Positions 52,603-61,677 of a stretch of 64,000 nt of DNA are shown one piece after another. The translations under genes were made by a program, and so were the position numbers. The DNA is taken from contig JBFLXJ010000023.1 in NCBI GenBank assembly GCA_040757085.1, positions 320,575 to 384,574 on the forward strand, in the 5' to 3' direction. Under the pieces are notes generated by a model that saw nothing but the letters and a program-made list of their open reading frames with translations, had not been told where the DNA came from and searched no databases. Origin of the DNA: Bacillota bacterium (GTDB taxonomy: Bacteria > Bacillota > Sulfobacillia > JACIYH01). The first letter of the stretch is position 1. Every line of letters begins with the position of its first letter.

Positions 52603-53487
52603 GTGACACTCGTTCTGGAGCAGATTTTCAACGGACTGCAACTGGGATTCGTGTACGCCCTCATTGCCCTCGGGTACACCATGGTATACGGCATCATCAG
52701 ACTGATAAACTTCGCCCACGGTGACGTGTTCATGGTGGGGGCGTACCTGGGCGTGCTCGGCTACACCGCGTGGGGGTTGCCCTTCCCTCTGGCTATTGTG
52801 GTGGCCATGGTCCTGTGCGCTGTCCTGGGGGTTTCCATCGAGAGGGTGGCTTACCGCCCCCTCCGTTACGCCCCTCGCATCGCAGCGCTCATCAGTGCCA
52901 TCGGCGTCTCACTGTTTCTTGAATACTTTTGCTCGCTCAAGTTTGTTTTCGGTCCCAACTACCGCGTGGTATCCCGCCCTTTCGAGGTGGTTAACTTCAC
53001 GGTGGGGGGAGCAAACCTTTCCAACATACAGATCGTGGTGGCGGTCGTGGTCGTGGTGCTCCTGGCTTTGTTACAGTACATGCTTTTTCACACCAAGGTC
53101 GGCAAGGCCATGCGCGCGGTTTCCTATGACCACGACGCTGCCCGCCTGATGGGGATAAACGTGGACAGCATCATCTCGGTCACCTTCGCCATTGGGTCCG
53201 CGCTGGCGGCTGCCGGGGGTGTGTTGTACGCAGTGGCCTACCCGCGGATCTGGCCCTTCCTGGGTATCATGCCGGGTTTGAAAGCGTTTACCGCGGCTGT
53301 CCTGGGCGGAATCGGCATCGTACCGGGGGCGGTCCTGGGTGCCATCATAATGGGGCAGGTGGATGTTCTGTCTGCAGCGTTTATTTCTTCCCAGTTTCGC
53401 GACGCCATTGCTTTTTCGGTCCTGATCCTCGTGTTGCTGGTGAGGCCCACGGGTGTTCTGGGCTCGCGGCAGCCAGAGAAGGTGTAG
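52603..53487 (+). CDS. livH: Branched-chain amino acid ABC transporter permease
   Basis: A 294-residue permease with about eight transmembrane helices. The LivH opening (EQIFNGLQLGFVYALIALGYT then INFAHGD) and GPNYRVVSRPFEV are typical, and GIVPGAVLGAIIMGQ near the end is the usual cytoplasmic coupling region. It pairs with LivM to form the membrane channel. Start GTG 52603 with GGAGG upstream. Confidence 0.92.
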   Translation: MTLVLEQIFNGLQLGFVYALIALGYTMVYGIIRLINFAHGDVFMVGAYLGVLGYTAWGLPFPLAIVVAMVLCAVLGVSIERVAYRPLRYAPRIAALISAIGVSLFLEYFCSLKFVFGPNYRVVSRPFEVVNFTVGGANLSNIQIVVAVVVVVLLALLQYMLFHTKVGKAMRAVSYDHDAARLMGINVDSIISVTFAIGSALAAAGGVLYAVAYPRIWPFLGIMPGLKAFTAAVLGGIGIVPGAVLGAIIMGQVDVLSAAFISSQFRDAIAFSVLILVLLVRPTGVLGSRQPEKV

Positions 53488-53490
53488 CAG

Positions 53491-54537
53491 GTGGGGGGTA
53501 CGATTCGTTTGGGGCGGGGAAAGCGCTGGCTGGAGCACCCCTGGTTGTTCCCTGTGGTGGCGTTGGTGTTTTACCTGGTGGTGCGGTTCCTGGCCTCGGG
53601 TGGGTTCATAAATGACTACTGGCAGTTGGTGCTGGATCAGTCCCTCATCATTACCATCGGATCCCTGGGGCTCAGTCTGATTTACGGTTTCTGCGGTCAG
53701 TTCTCTCTCGGGCACGCGGCATTTTACGGCATCGGTGCGTACACGGCCGGGTTGATAGGCAAGCTTTACGGTCATGGCAACCTGGCCTGGTTCGTGCTGG
53801 CCCTGCTCCTGGGGGCGGTGGCTGCGGGTCTGGTGGCGCTCCTGGTTGGCTTACCCATCCTGCGCCTGAGGTCCGATTACCTCGGGATTGCCACCCTGGG
53901 GTTTGGCATCATTGTAAAAGTGCTCATGGACAACTCCAACAAGTTGATCCCGGCCACCGGCGGGGCCACCGGGATGACGGGTACGCCCAGAATCGCCAAT
54001 TTCACGTGGATTTTCGCTGTGGCTGTCCTTGTCATCCTTCTGGTGCGAAACCTCGTCTCTTCCCGTTACGGGCGAGCCTGGGTCGCCATCCGGGAAGACG
54101 AGGTGGCGGCGGACGCCATGGGCATTAACACGACGCGGTACAAGACCATAGCATTTGCCGTAGGCTGCGCCCTGGCGGGCCTGGCCGGGGGACTGTACGC
54201 TCACCGTTACCCTTTCGTGCATCCGTCCAGCTTTGATTTCCTGAAGTCGATCGACTTTCTTATTGTCGTTGTGCTGGGCGGACTGGGGAGTTTCAGTGGC
54301 ACCATAGCCACCGCCATCGCGTGGGTGTTCCTCCTGGAAGGTCTGCGAGGCGTGCTCGGGCAGGCATTCGTGGACTGGCGCGGCGTAGTGTACGCTCTCA
54401 TCCTTGTAGTCGTCATCATCCTGCGGCCGCGCGGGCTGCTGGGGGGCAGGGAATGGGGCGCCCTGGTACCCAGGCTGTCGCTCTTGGGGGAGCCGTTTGC
54501 CGGGAAGGAGGAGCACCGTGCCCGAGTTGGAGGTTAA
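53491..54537 (+). CDS. livM: Branched-chain amino acid ABC transporter permease
   Basis: A 348-residue permease with about nine helices, with FSLGHAAFYGIGAYTAGL and LRLRSDYLGIATLGFG as in LivM, and AVGCALAGLAGGLYAHRY later. It begins GTG 53491, three bases after the livH stop, and its 3' end overlaps livG by 20 bases. The C-terminal 30 residues form a charged cytoplasmic tail. Confidence 0.92.
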   Translation: MGGTIRLGRGKRWLEHPWLFPVVALVFYLVVRFLASGGFINDYWQLVLDQSLIITIGSLGLSLIYGFCGQFSLGHAAFYGIGAYTAGLIGKLYGHGNLAWFVLALLLGAVAAGLVALLVGLPILRLRSDYLGIATLGFGIIVKVLMDNSNKLIPATGGATGMTGTPRIANFTWIFAVAVLVILLVRNLVSSRYGRAWVAIREDEVAADAMGINTTRYKTIAFAVGCALAGLAGGLYAHRYPFVHPSSFDFLKSIDFLIVVVLGGLGSFSGTIATAIAWVFLLEGLRGVLGQAFVDWRGVVYALILVVVIILRPRGLLGGREWGALVPRLSLLGEPFAGKEEHRARVGG

Positions 54538-55288
54538 GGGGTTGACCAAGCTGTTCGGGGGGCTTAAGGCCGTATCGGACTTTCACCTCACCCTGGAGCA
54601 GGGGGAACTGGTCGGTCTGATCGGGCCGAACGGGGCGGGTAAGACCACCGTTTTCAACCTCGTGACCGGCATGATCTCCCCCACCGCTGGGGAGGTCCGT
54701 TTCCGGGGTGAAAGCATCGTAGGGCTGGCACCGTACCGCATATTCCAGAAGGGGATCGCCAGGACATTCCAAAACATCCGGCTTTTCAAGGAGGCGTCGG
54801 TGCTGGATAATGTCCTGGTGGCCCTTGATTCCGGTCTCGGGTATTCGTTTTTCGGGGCGGCGCTTCGCATGCGCGGGATGATGTCCCGGGAACTGAAGGC
54901 CAGGTCGCAGGCGATGGAGATCCTGGAGGTGCTCGGGTTGAGCCGCAGGGCCGATGAGGTAGCCAAGAACCTTCCTTACGGCGACCAGAGGCGGCTGGAG
55001 ATAGCGCGGGCCCTGGCTGGGCGCCCCCGTCTGCTCCTGCTGGATGAGCCTGCCGCCGGCATGAACCCGGCCGAGGTGCGCGACATGGTGCGGCTAATCG
55101 GAGATCTCAAGGAGCGGTTTGACCTCACCGTCCTGCTCATCGAGCACCAGATGGGCGTGGTGATGAACCTGTGCCCGAGAATTGTGGTAATGGATTTCGG
55201 AGAGATCATCGCAGAAGGGACGCCGGCGGAAATCCAGCAGAATCCGAGGGTGCTGGAAGCCTACCTGGGGAAGGGGGCCGTGGCCTGA
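54518..55288 (+). CDS. livG: Branched-chain amino acid ABC transporter ATPase (LivG)
   Basis: A 256-residue ATPase with Walker A GPNGAGKTT, the LivG-type signature LPYGDQRRLEIARAL in place of LSGGQ, Walker B LLLLDEPAAGMNP and switch EHQMGVV. GTG 54518 follows GGAAGGAGGAG. It works with LivF on the LivHM channel. Its stop overlaps the livF start (TGATG). Confidence 0.93.
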   Translation: MPELEVKGLTKLFGGLKAVSDFHLTLEQGELVGLIGPNGAGKTTVFNLVTGMISPTAGEVRFRGESIVGLAPYRIFQKGIARTFQNIRLFKEASVLDNVLVALDSGLGYSFFGAALRMRGMMSRELKARSQAMEILEVLGLSRRADEVAKNLPYGDQRRLEIARALAGRPRLLLLDEPAAGMNPAEVRDMVRLIGDLKERFDLTVLLIEHQMGVVMNLCPRIVVMDFGEIIAEGTPAEIQQNPRVLEAYLGKGAVA

Positions 55289-56010
55289 TGAGTCTGGAGG
55301 TCAAAGACCTGAACGTGTTCTACGGAGCCATCCAGGCGCTTCACGGCATCTCTTTTCGGGTTGAGGAAGGCGAGATAGTCACCCTGATAGGCGCTAACGG
55401 AGCCGGAAAGTCCACCACCCTGCGGGTCATCTCCGGGCTGGTACGACCTCGCTCCGGTCAGGTGATCTACGGGGGAGTCGACATCACCCGGATGCGGGCG
55501 CACCAGATCGTGCGAGCCGGTATCAGCCAGTGTCCGGAGGGGCGGAAGATATTCGCCAACCTCACCGTGCTGGAAAACCTGGAGATGGGAGCGTACACAC
55601 GCTCCGACCGCAAGGAGATTCAGCAAAGCCTGGAGCGTGTTTTCCATCACTTCCCCAGGTTGAAGGAGCGCATCAAGCAGGTGGCGGGAACCCTTTCCGG
55701 AGGTGAGCAGCAGATGCTCGCCATGGGGCGGGCCCTGATGGCAAGGCCCCGCCTGCTCCTGCTCGATGAACCTTCCATGGGGCTTTCTCCCATCCTGGTC
55801 CAGGAGATATTCTCCATCATCACAGACATCAACCGGGACGGCACCACCGTCCTGCTGGTAGAGCAGAACGCCGCCATGGCTCTTTCGGTTGCGACGCGAG
55901 GCTATGTGTTGGAGACCGGCCGCATAGTTATGGAGGGGCGGGCTGCCGATTTACGAGCGGACCCCCGTGTGCGTGCGGCCTACCTGGGGGACGTGGTGGC
56001 GGCTTCCTGA
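55288..56010 (+). CDS. livF: Branched-chain amino acid ABC transporter ATPase (LivF)
   Basis: A 240-residue ATPase with Walker A GANGAGKST, signature LSGGEQQMLAMGRAL, Walker B LLLLDEPSMGLSP and EQNAAMAL as switch region. ATG 55288 overlaps the livG stop; the frame that reaches back to 55171 is not used. It ends the operon; the next gene is convergent, 53 bases away. Confidence 0.93.
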   Translation: MSLEVKDLNVFYGAIQALHGISFRVEEGEIVTLIGANGAGKSTTLRVISGLVRPRSGQVIYGGVDITRMRAHQIVRAGISQCPEGRKIFANLTVLENLEMGAYTRSDRKEIQQSLERVFHHFPRLKERIKQVAGTLSGGEQQMLAMGRALMARPRLLLLDEPSMGLSPILVQEIFSIITDINRDGTTVLLVEQNAAMALSVATRGYVLETGRIVMEGRAADLRADPRVRAAYLGDVVAAS

Positions 56011-56063
56011 AGCGGCCAGCGCCGCGCTTGGAGGAGCAGGCTAACCAGCCAGCTCGTGGGCCT

Positions 56064-57326
56064 TCAGCGGCGGTGGAGTTTGCGGGCAGCCACGAAGGCC
56101 AGGCCCTTCTCGGTCAGGGCGCGGGCCGTGCGGTTCACGGCCTCGTGCTTGTCGAGGTAGTTCCGTTCCAGGCGGGCCATGTCGCCCGAGGCCAGGATCT
56201 CTTCTTTGGTTCGGAAATAGTCCAGGATGTCAGAGGGGTGTTCTCGGGTTGCCTCCACCTCGGGATCCCCACCCTCGTGCTTGGCGGAGATGTTGGGCAC
56301 TCGGGAGGCGATTTCGACCAGTTCCTCCCGGCGGTTGTAAGGCTGGCGGACGATACTCTTGTACGTCTCGGTGATGTGGTGCTCGATGCGGACCTGATCC
56401 TCCAGTCCCAGTTTCCTCCTGATAAGGGAGCACATTTCCAGGGTATGGTTGTTCGCTGAGTTGCTCAGGTTGAGGCCGGCCAGCGGCGTGGAGCCGTCCT
56501 CGCGGGCGAAGAGGCGGGCCGCCATAAGGGTCCAGAGGACAAAGAAGGGATTGTCGTGGCCTGTGAAGACCGAGATCTTGAAGCTGATGTCGATCCCTAG
56601 CCTGTGCAGGATGTAACCCAGGAGGATGGTCCCGAAGTTCACGTTGAGCACCTGATTGATGCCGTACTGGGTGTAGTAATAGAGGTACTCGTCGATCCAC
56701 TGCAGGGGATGCTCGTTGGGCTGGCCCACTCCGCCGAAGTACCCGGTGATCGTCTCCGGCCCGCCCAGGTGGACGTTAGAGCCGTCCGTCCCCTTGGTGT
56801 CCAGGGTTTCCACGTAGGTGGCCCCTATGATCTGCATGGCTGCTGCCACCGCCAGGATGTCCCCCTGGTCGGCCTCCTGTTCCCGCATTTTGCGCACCCG
56901 GATGTACCTTCCCGGCATGATCTCCTGGCGGTCGATGGCCTGCTTTGCCTCGGTGATCAGCCAGGGGAAGTACTGGAGGGCGCTGATCTCCAGGGTAACG
57001 GCCTTCCCCTCGTCGAAGTACATGGTGTCAGCCCTCTCGCCCAGGATCTTGCGCCGGTACTGGGAGATGCTGATAAAAGCCCCCCTGTCCCTTTCGGAGA
57101 TGAGCCATTCCAGGTCCTTGAGGTAGGGAGAGTCCATGTTCCGTAGGCGCCCCATGATGTGGGGGAGGCGCCGGGCCTCGCGGGCGCGGGCGTTGATTTC
57201 TTCGGGAGTGCCGTACTTGGCCACCACGCGGAGCACCTCGTTGACGAGGGGGTTATCGGGGTCAAGGAGAAACCGGTTGAGTTCCTCGATCGCGGAGGCA
57301 TCCAGTCTCAAGCGATCCCGTAGCAT
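56064..57326 (-). CDS. Conserved-looking soluble protein of unknown family, co-oriented with panB
   Basis: A 420-residue protein with no signal peptide or membrane helix. I recognise no family. The order of strands and helices, with Gly/Asn/His-rich turns such as DTKGTDGSNVHLGGPE, FTGHDNPFF, LNLSNSANNHT, RIEHHITET and SAKHEGGDPEVEA, looks like a (beta/alpha)8 enzyme; the His, Asp and Glu residues in these turns could bind metal or substrate. It starts ATG 57326, 44 bases after the panB stop on the same strand, so it is probably co-transcribed. A link to pantothenate or CoA metabolism is only positional. Confidence 0.55.
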   Translation of the reverse strand: MLRDRLRLDASAIEELNRFLLDPDNPLVNEVLRVVAKYGTPEEINARAREARRLPHIMGRLRNMDSPYLKDLEWLISERDRGAFISISQYRRKILGERADTMYFDEGKAVTLEISALQYFPWLITEAKQAIDRQEIMPGRYIRVRKMREQEADQGDILAVAAAMQIIGATYVETLDTKGTDGSNVHLGGPETITGYFGGVGQPNEHPLQWIDEYLYYYTQYGINQVLNVNFGTILLGYILHRLGIDISFKISVFTGHDNPFFVLWTLMAARLFAREDGSTPLAGLNLSNSANNHTLEMCSLIRRKLGLEDQVRIEHHITETYKSIVRQPYNRREELVEIASRVPNISAKHEGGDPEVEATREHPSDILDYFRTKEEILASGDMARLERNYLDKHEAVNRTARALTEKGLAFVAARKLHRR

Positions 57327-57370
57327 GACGTTTCACCCTTTCTGGCCACGGTCTCCATGTGTCTGGCTCG

Positions 57371-58261
57371 TTAGCAACCACCCGGCGCCGAGCCCGCAGT
57401 CTCCCTGAGGCGTTCTTTCACCAGGGCTTCCAGGCGGGCTGCCTCGCCCGGCTTCATGCCGTAGCAGTGCTCGGGGGCGGGGAAGCGCCCGCCGGCCACG
57501 TCGTCCATGTACTCGCGGAACGCCTTGAGGATGATCTCGTTGAGGCTGGTGTACTTCTTCACGAACCTGGGGGTGAATGCCTCAAAGAACCCCAGCATGT
57601 CATGGACGATGAGCAGTTGCCCGTCGCAATGGGGTCCGGCGCCGATGCCGATAATGGGGATGGATGCCCGTTCGGTGATGATCTTGCCCACCTCGGGGGG
57701 CACCGCCTCCAGCAGGATGGCAAAGGCCCCCGCTTCTTCAATGATCCTGGCATCTTCGATTACCCGCAAAGCAGTGTCCACGTCCCGGGCCTGCGCCTTG
57801 AAACCTCCCAACTGCGCGATGGACTGCGGGGTCAGGCCCAGGTGTCCCATGACGGGGATGGTGGCCCTGGTGAGGGCTTCCACCACGTCGGCCACGTTCC
57901 GCCCGCCTTCCAGCTTGACGGCGTCGCATCCGGCCTCAGCCATGAACCGTCCCGCGTTGCGGATTGCTTCCTCTTTACTGACCTGGTAGGACATGTAGGG
58001 CATGTCACCGATGAGGAAGGCCCCCGGTGCTCCCCTGCGCACGGCCTGGGCATGGACCACCATGACGTCCATGGTGGCGGGGAGGGTACTGTCGTACCCC
58101 AACACGGTCATGGCCAGCGAATCGCCCACCAGGATGATATCCACGCCCGCCTTTTCCTCCAGCAGGGCAGTGGGGTAGTCGTAACAGGTGAGCATGGTGA
58201 TCTTCTCGCCACGGGCCTTCTTCTGATACAGGTACGGAATCGTGACTTTCTCTCTGGCCAA
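57371..58261 (-). CDS. panB: 3-methyl-2-oxobutanoate (ketopantoate) hydroxymethyltransferase
   Basis: A 296-residue PanB, first step of pantothenate synthesis, adding a hydroxymethyl group from methylene-tetrahydrofolate to 2-oxoisovalerate. Motifs: MLTCYDYPTA, GVDIILVGDSLAMTVLGY, GDMPYMSY, KLEGG, GHLGLTPQS, LLEAVPPEV, GIGAGPHCDGQLLIVHDMLG. The start is TTG 58261, with GGGG about eight bases before; an open frame extends upstream to 58390 without support. Its 2-oxoisovalerate substrate also derives from valine, which livKHMGF could import. panC and panD are absent here. Confidence 0.93.
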   Translation of the reverse strand: MAREKVTIPYLYQKKARGEKITMLTCYDYPTALLEEKAGVDIILVGDSLAMTVLGYDSTLPATMDVMVVHAQAVRRGAPGAFLIGDMPYMSYQVSKEEAIRNAGRFMAEAGCDAVKLEGGRNVADVVEALTRATIPVMGHLGLTPQSIAQLGGFKAQARDVDTALRVIEDARIIEEAGAFAILLEAVPPEVGKIITERASIPIIGIGAGPHCDGQLLIVHDMLGFFEAFTPRFVKKYTSLNEIILKAFREYMDDVAGGRFPAPEHCYGMKPGEAARLEALVKERLRETAGSAPGGC

Positions 58262-58407
58262 CCTGCATTCCCCTTTGCCGCGCCGGTCGGTTTGCCAGAG
58301 TATGGTTCGCCAGTGCCGGCCCTTTTCCTGCTGCTTCAGGTGTGTCCCTCCGAGGCCGATATTCCTTGTGTGGGGCCGGTTACCCGGCACTGCGCGTGGG
58401 GGGTGAG

Positions 58408-59376
58408 ATGGTGCAGGCGTCGCAGGAACCTGCGTTCTGTCGCCGTTGCGGAGTGCGCATGCCCTCGGGAGGCATTGCGGGATACTGTCCCGATTGTGCG
58501 CGGGAACTAGTGGCTCACATCAAGAGGGTGATGCCGGCAGATACCAAGCCGCGGGTTACCCCCGTCGGTCCCCGTCGTTCTGCTGGTTCGCAGACGGCAG
58601 GTGGACTGCTGTACACCACGCGGGAGCGCTGTCCCGTGTGCGGGGGGACCTTTTCCGCCACCCGGGTGGCGATGAGCCGACTGCGGGTGGAAGCACGGGA
58701 ACCGGACTTCTACGTTCGCTACACGCCTCTGGATCCCAACCTCTACCAGGTTTGGGTATGTCCGGACTGCGGGTACGCGGCGCCCCAGGGGGCATTCGCT
58801 CCCCTGCTTCCGGACGAGCGGGAACGGGCGGCAGCCGCCGGCTTGCGGTTGCGGGAGGAGGGCGACGCTCTCCTCCGGGACCTGCTCCCCGGTCTGGAAC
58901 CCACACCAGTAGCGCCGCCCGCAGAGGGACGGCCCGCTGCACCGGTCGCCGAGGGGGCCCCGGCCCGACCCCTGTCGGAGGTGCTGGCCGACTACCGGCG
59001 TGCCCTGTACTTTGCCCGCTGTCGTAGGCGTGCTCACGGCATCGCGGCTGGGCTGTACCTGCGCCTGGCGTGGATATACCGTACGCAGGGCGAGTCGGAG
59101 CAGGATCGACGCCTTTCTGCCCTGGCCCTGGACGAGTACCTGCAGGCGTACCAGGGCGAAGATGGCCTCCCCGGCAACATGGACGAGTTCGGTGCTGCAT
59201 ACCTCATCGGCGTGCTCAGCATGCGGGCAGGACGGCTGCGGGACGCCGCCCGCTACCTGGGGCAGGTGGTGAACGCCCGGTCGGGGGCGGAGCCCGCCAT
59301 TCGCAAAATGGCCCAGGACCAGTGGTATGAACTGCAGCAGTTGTGGCAACAACGAGAAGAAGCCCCGGGACCGTGA
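58408..59376 (+). CDS. DUF2225-like zinc-ribbon/TPR protein
   Basis: A 322-residue protein. An N-terminal zinc ribbon (CRRCGVRM, CPDCARE at about 11-35), a second ribbon CPVCGGTF at about 75 and CPDCGYAAPQGAF at about 115-130 match the DUF2225 pattern of Bacillota, and the C-terminal half (about 195-310) is helical and TPR-like (YRRALYFARCRRR, AYLIGVLSMRAG). An Ala/Pro linker lies between. Function unknown. ATG 58408 follows GGGGGGTGAG; divergent from panB. Confidence 0.75.
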   Translation: MVQASQEPAFCRRCGVRMPSGGIAGYCPDCARELVAHIKRVMPADTKPRVTPVGPRRSAGSQTAGGLLYTTRERCPVCGGTFSATRVAMSRLRVEAREPDFYVRYTPLDPNLYQVWVCPDCGYAAPQGAFAPLLPDERERAAAAGLRLREEGDALLRDLLPGLEPTPVAPPAEGRPAAPVAEGAPARPLSEVLADYRRALYFARCRRRAHGIAAGLYLRLAWIYRTQGESEQDRRLSALALDEYLQAYQGEDGLPGNMDEFGAAYLIGVLSMRAGRLRDAARYLGQVVNARSGAEPAIRKMAQDQWYELQQLWQQREEAPGP

Positions 59377-59410
59377 GCCCGGGAGACCCCATGTTAGGTC
59401 CAGGGGGCTA

Positions 59411-59449
59411 ACCCGAACAGGCCGGTAGCCGGACACGCCACCCGAACAG
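59411..59449. repeat. Two direct repeats upstream of the marR promoter
   Basis: ACCCGAACAG occurs at 59411-59420 and again at 59440-59449, 29 bases apart, just before the -35 box at 59454. Possible regulator sites. Confidence 0.45.
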
Positions 59450-59453
59450 ACAA

Positions 59454-59483
59454 TTGACAGGTCGCTCCCAGCTTTGCTATTCT
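59454..59483 (+). promoter_or_regulatory. SigA-type promoter of the marR-murI-rph-rdgB group
   Basis: TTGACA (59454-59459), 18-base spacer and TATTCT (59478-59483). The MarR-type gene starts at 59507. Confidence 0.75.
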
Positions 59484-59506
59484 CAGGACAAGGCGCGGGA
59501 GGGGGA

Positions 59507-59968
59507 GTGGCCTTGGAAGATCCCGGCTTCTCGGAGCGGGTGGCGACCATCGAAGAATTGTTGCGGCTGGTGGCCAGGGTGCTGCGGAAGCACGGCCGGG
59601 ACATCCTGTCCCAGTTTGACATCACTCCTCCTCAATTTGATGCCCTGTTGGTGCTGGTAAGCCACGAAGGCATCACCATGGGTGAGTTATGCCAGAAGAT
59701 GTACCTGGCCTGCAGCACCGCCACCGATCTCATCGACCGCATGGAGCGGGCTGGCCTTCTGGAGAGGGTGCGTGACCCCCATGACCGGCGGGTGATCAGG
59801 CTACAGGTCAAGCCGCGCGGGCACGAGGTGCTCAATGCGGTGATAGATGCCCGTCGCCGGTACCTGGCGGGGGTCTTGCGGCGTCTGGACGATCGGGATC
59901 TGGAGGAACTCACCCGGGGGTTGCGGCAGGTATACGGATTGATGGCGGGGGAGATGGCATCGGAGTGA
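59507..59968 (+). CDS. MarR-family transcriptional regulator
   Basis: A 153-residue winged-helix regulator: ITPPQFDALLVLVSHEGITMGELCQKMYLACSTATD forms the helix-turn-helix region and RVRDPHDRRVIRLQV the beta wing with the family's DxRD-like basic motif. GTG 59507 follows GGGAGGGGG; TTG 59513 is also possible. It is likely autoregulated. Its stop overlaps murI, so it shares an mRNA with cell-wall and RNA/nucleotide quality genes. Confidence 0.88.
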   Translation: MALEDPGFSERVATIEELLRLVARVLRKHGRDILSQFDITPPQFDALLVLVSHEGITMGELCQKMYLACSTATDLIDRMERAGLLERVRDPHDRRVIRLQVKPRGHEVLNAVIDARRRYLAGVLRRLDDRDLEELTRGLRQVYGLMAGEMASE

Positions 59969-60825
59969 GCCCGGTGAGTTCGCGGGAGCAGGCGTGCCGC
60001 CCGGTGGGTCTCATGGATTCGGGGGTGGGCGGCCTCTCGGTGGTGCGGGTGCTGCGACGGCGGTTACCCGCAGAAAACCTGATATATGCAGCCGATACCG
60101 GACGCATGCCTTACGGCACCCGTCCCGCCTCCCAGGTGCGGGAGTTCACTTCTGGGGTCTTGCGCTTCCTGGCGAGACAGGAGGTGAAGGCCGCCATCAT
60201 TGCCTGCAACACGGCCACGGCGGCTTGCTGGCCCGACATCCAGCGGGAATTCGCCTTCCCCGTGCTGGGTATGATCCAGGCAGGGGCCCGGGCGGCCGTG
60301 CGGGCCACGCGCTGCGGGCGGGTGGGCATCATAGCCACCGCCGGCACGGTTGCCTCCGGGGAGTACCCGCGCGCCCTGAGCTCGCTGGGGGTGACTCAGG
60401 TCTGGCAGCAGGGCTGCCCGGAACTGCCCCTTTTGGTGGAAGAGGGTGTTCTAACCGGGGAACGTGCCCTGGGCGCGGTCACCCGGTGTCTTCAGCCCCT
60501 CCTGGACCACGGGATCGATGCTCTCGTGCTGGGCTGCACCCACTTCCCGTTCCTGAGCCCGGTAATCCGGGAGGTTGTGGGCCCGGATGTGGCGCTGGTG
60601 GACCCGGCCGAGGAAGTGGTACGGGAACTGGAGGATCTGCTGGTTGCCCGGGGCTGGCTGTGCCGGGGTCCGGGGGGCCGGGGCTGGCTCAGGCTGTTTA
60701 CCAGCGGAGACCCGGACCGCGTCCGGGAGGTGGCCAGCCTGCTGCTGGAGGAAAAGGTGGAGGCATCCCCGGGCGAATGGGCCATGGAGTCCCGGACCGA
60801 GCCAGGGATGCCCCGGGACGAGTGA
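59965..60825 (+). CDS. murI: Glutamate racemase
   Basis: A 286-residue racemase making D-glutamate for peptidoglycan. Catalytic region: MDSGVGGLSVVRVL near the N-terminus, first Cys in IIACNTATA, second Cys in LGCTHFPFL, with PYGTRP binding loop. GTG 59965 overlaps the marR stop; GTG 59974 is in frame. The last 25 residues are extra and polar. Confidence 0.94.
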   Translation: MSPVSSREQACRPVGLMDSGVGGLSVVRVLRRRLPAENLIYAADTGRMPYGTRPASQVREFTSGVLRFLARQEVKAAIIACNTATAACWPDIQREFAFPVLGMIQAGARAAVRATRCGRVGIIATAGTVASGEYPRALSSLGVTQVWQQGCPELPLLVEEGVLTGERALGAVTRCLQPLLDHGIDALVLGCTHFPFLSPVIREVVGPDVALVDPAEEVVRELEDLLVARGWLCRGPGGRGWLRLFTSGDPDRVREVASLLLEEKVEASPGEWAMESRTEPGMPRDE

Positions 60826-60861
60826 GGCGCCCGCAGTTTCCCCGGTCACTGGCAAAGAGAG

Positions 60862-61677
60862 GTGGATCGGGTGGATAGGCTCGACGGCAGGCGACCCGAC
60901 CAGTTGCGACCGGTGAGGATCACGCGCAATTTCCTGGCCTATGCCGAGGGCTCTGTGCTGGTGGAGGCCGGCATGACCAGGGTGATCTGCACGGCTTCCC
61001 TGCAGGAGGGGGTTCCGCCCTTCCTGAAGGGCAGCGGCCGGGGCTGGGTCACCGCTGAATATGGCATGCTGCCCCGTTCCACGCCGGAGCGCAATCCGCG
61101 CGATGGGGGTCGCGGGCGCCAGGCCGGCAGGACGTACGAGATCCAGCGACTGATCGGGCGCTCCCTGCGCGCGGTCACCGATATGGAGGCCCTGGGCGAA
61201 CGCACCCTGGTGCTGGACTGCGATGTGCTCCAGGCCGATGGAGGCACGCGCACCGCCGCTATCACGGGGGCCTTTGTCGCCCTGGTGGATGCCCTGGATT
61301 ATCTGAGAAAACAAGAGGTGGTCTCCGACCTCCCCATCTTTTCATTCGTGGCGGCGGTGAGCGTGGGCCTCGTCCAAGGCGAAGTACTCCTGGACCTTAC
61401 CTACGAGGAGGACGCCCGGGCAGAAGTTGATATGAACGTGGTGATGACCGGTGACGGGCGCCTTATAGAAGTGCAGGGCACCGCGGAGAGGAAGCCCTTC
61501 GACCGGACCCAGCTTCACCGCTTGCTCGATATGGCTCAGGTTGGTATCAGGCAGCTTCTCGACTTGCAGCGGCAGGTGCTGGGCCCGCTGGCCGAAGAGG
61601 TGGGGAAGCATGCACCCCCTCCCGCCCGGCTGTATGCCCCCCAGGATGTTGATACTGGCGACGAGGAACGCCCATAA
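60862..61677 (+). CDS. rph: RNase PH
   Basis: A 271-residue phosphorolytic 3' exonuclease that trims tRNA precursors. It has [33 protein letters not shown] and [19 protein letters not shown], all strongly conserved, and [18 protein letters not shown] late. Starts GTG 60862 or GTG 60871. The 3' end overlaps rdgB, the common rph-rdgB pairing of Bacillota. Seven tRNA genes follow 1.3 kb downstream. Confidence 0.95.
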   Translation: MDRVDRLDGRRPDQLRPVRITRNFLAYAEGSVLVEAGMTRVICTASLQEGVPPFLKGSGRGWVTAEYGMLPRSTPERNPRDGGRGRQAGRTYEIQRLIGRSLRAVTDMEALGERTLVLDCDVLQADGGTRTAAITGAFVALVDALDYLRKQEVVSDLPIFSFVAAVSVGLVQGEVLLDLTYEEDARAEVDMNVVMTGDGRLIEVQGTAERKPFDRTQLHRLLDMAQVGIRQLLDLQRQVLGPLAEEVGKHAPPPARLYAPQDVDTGDEERP

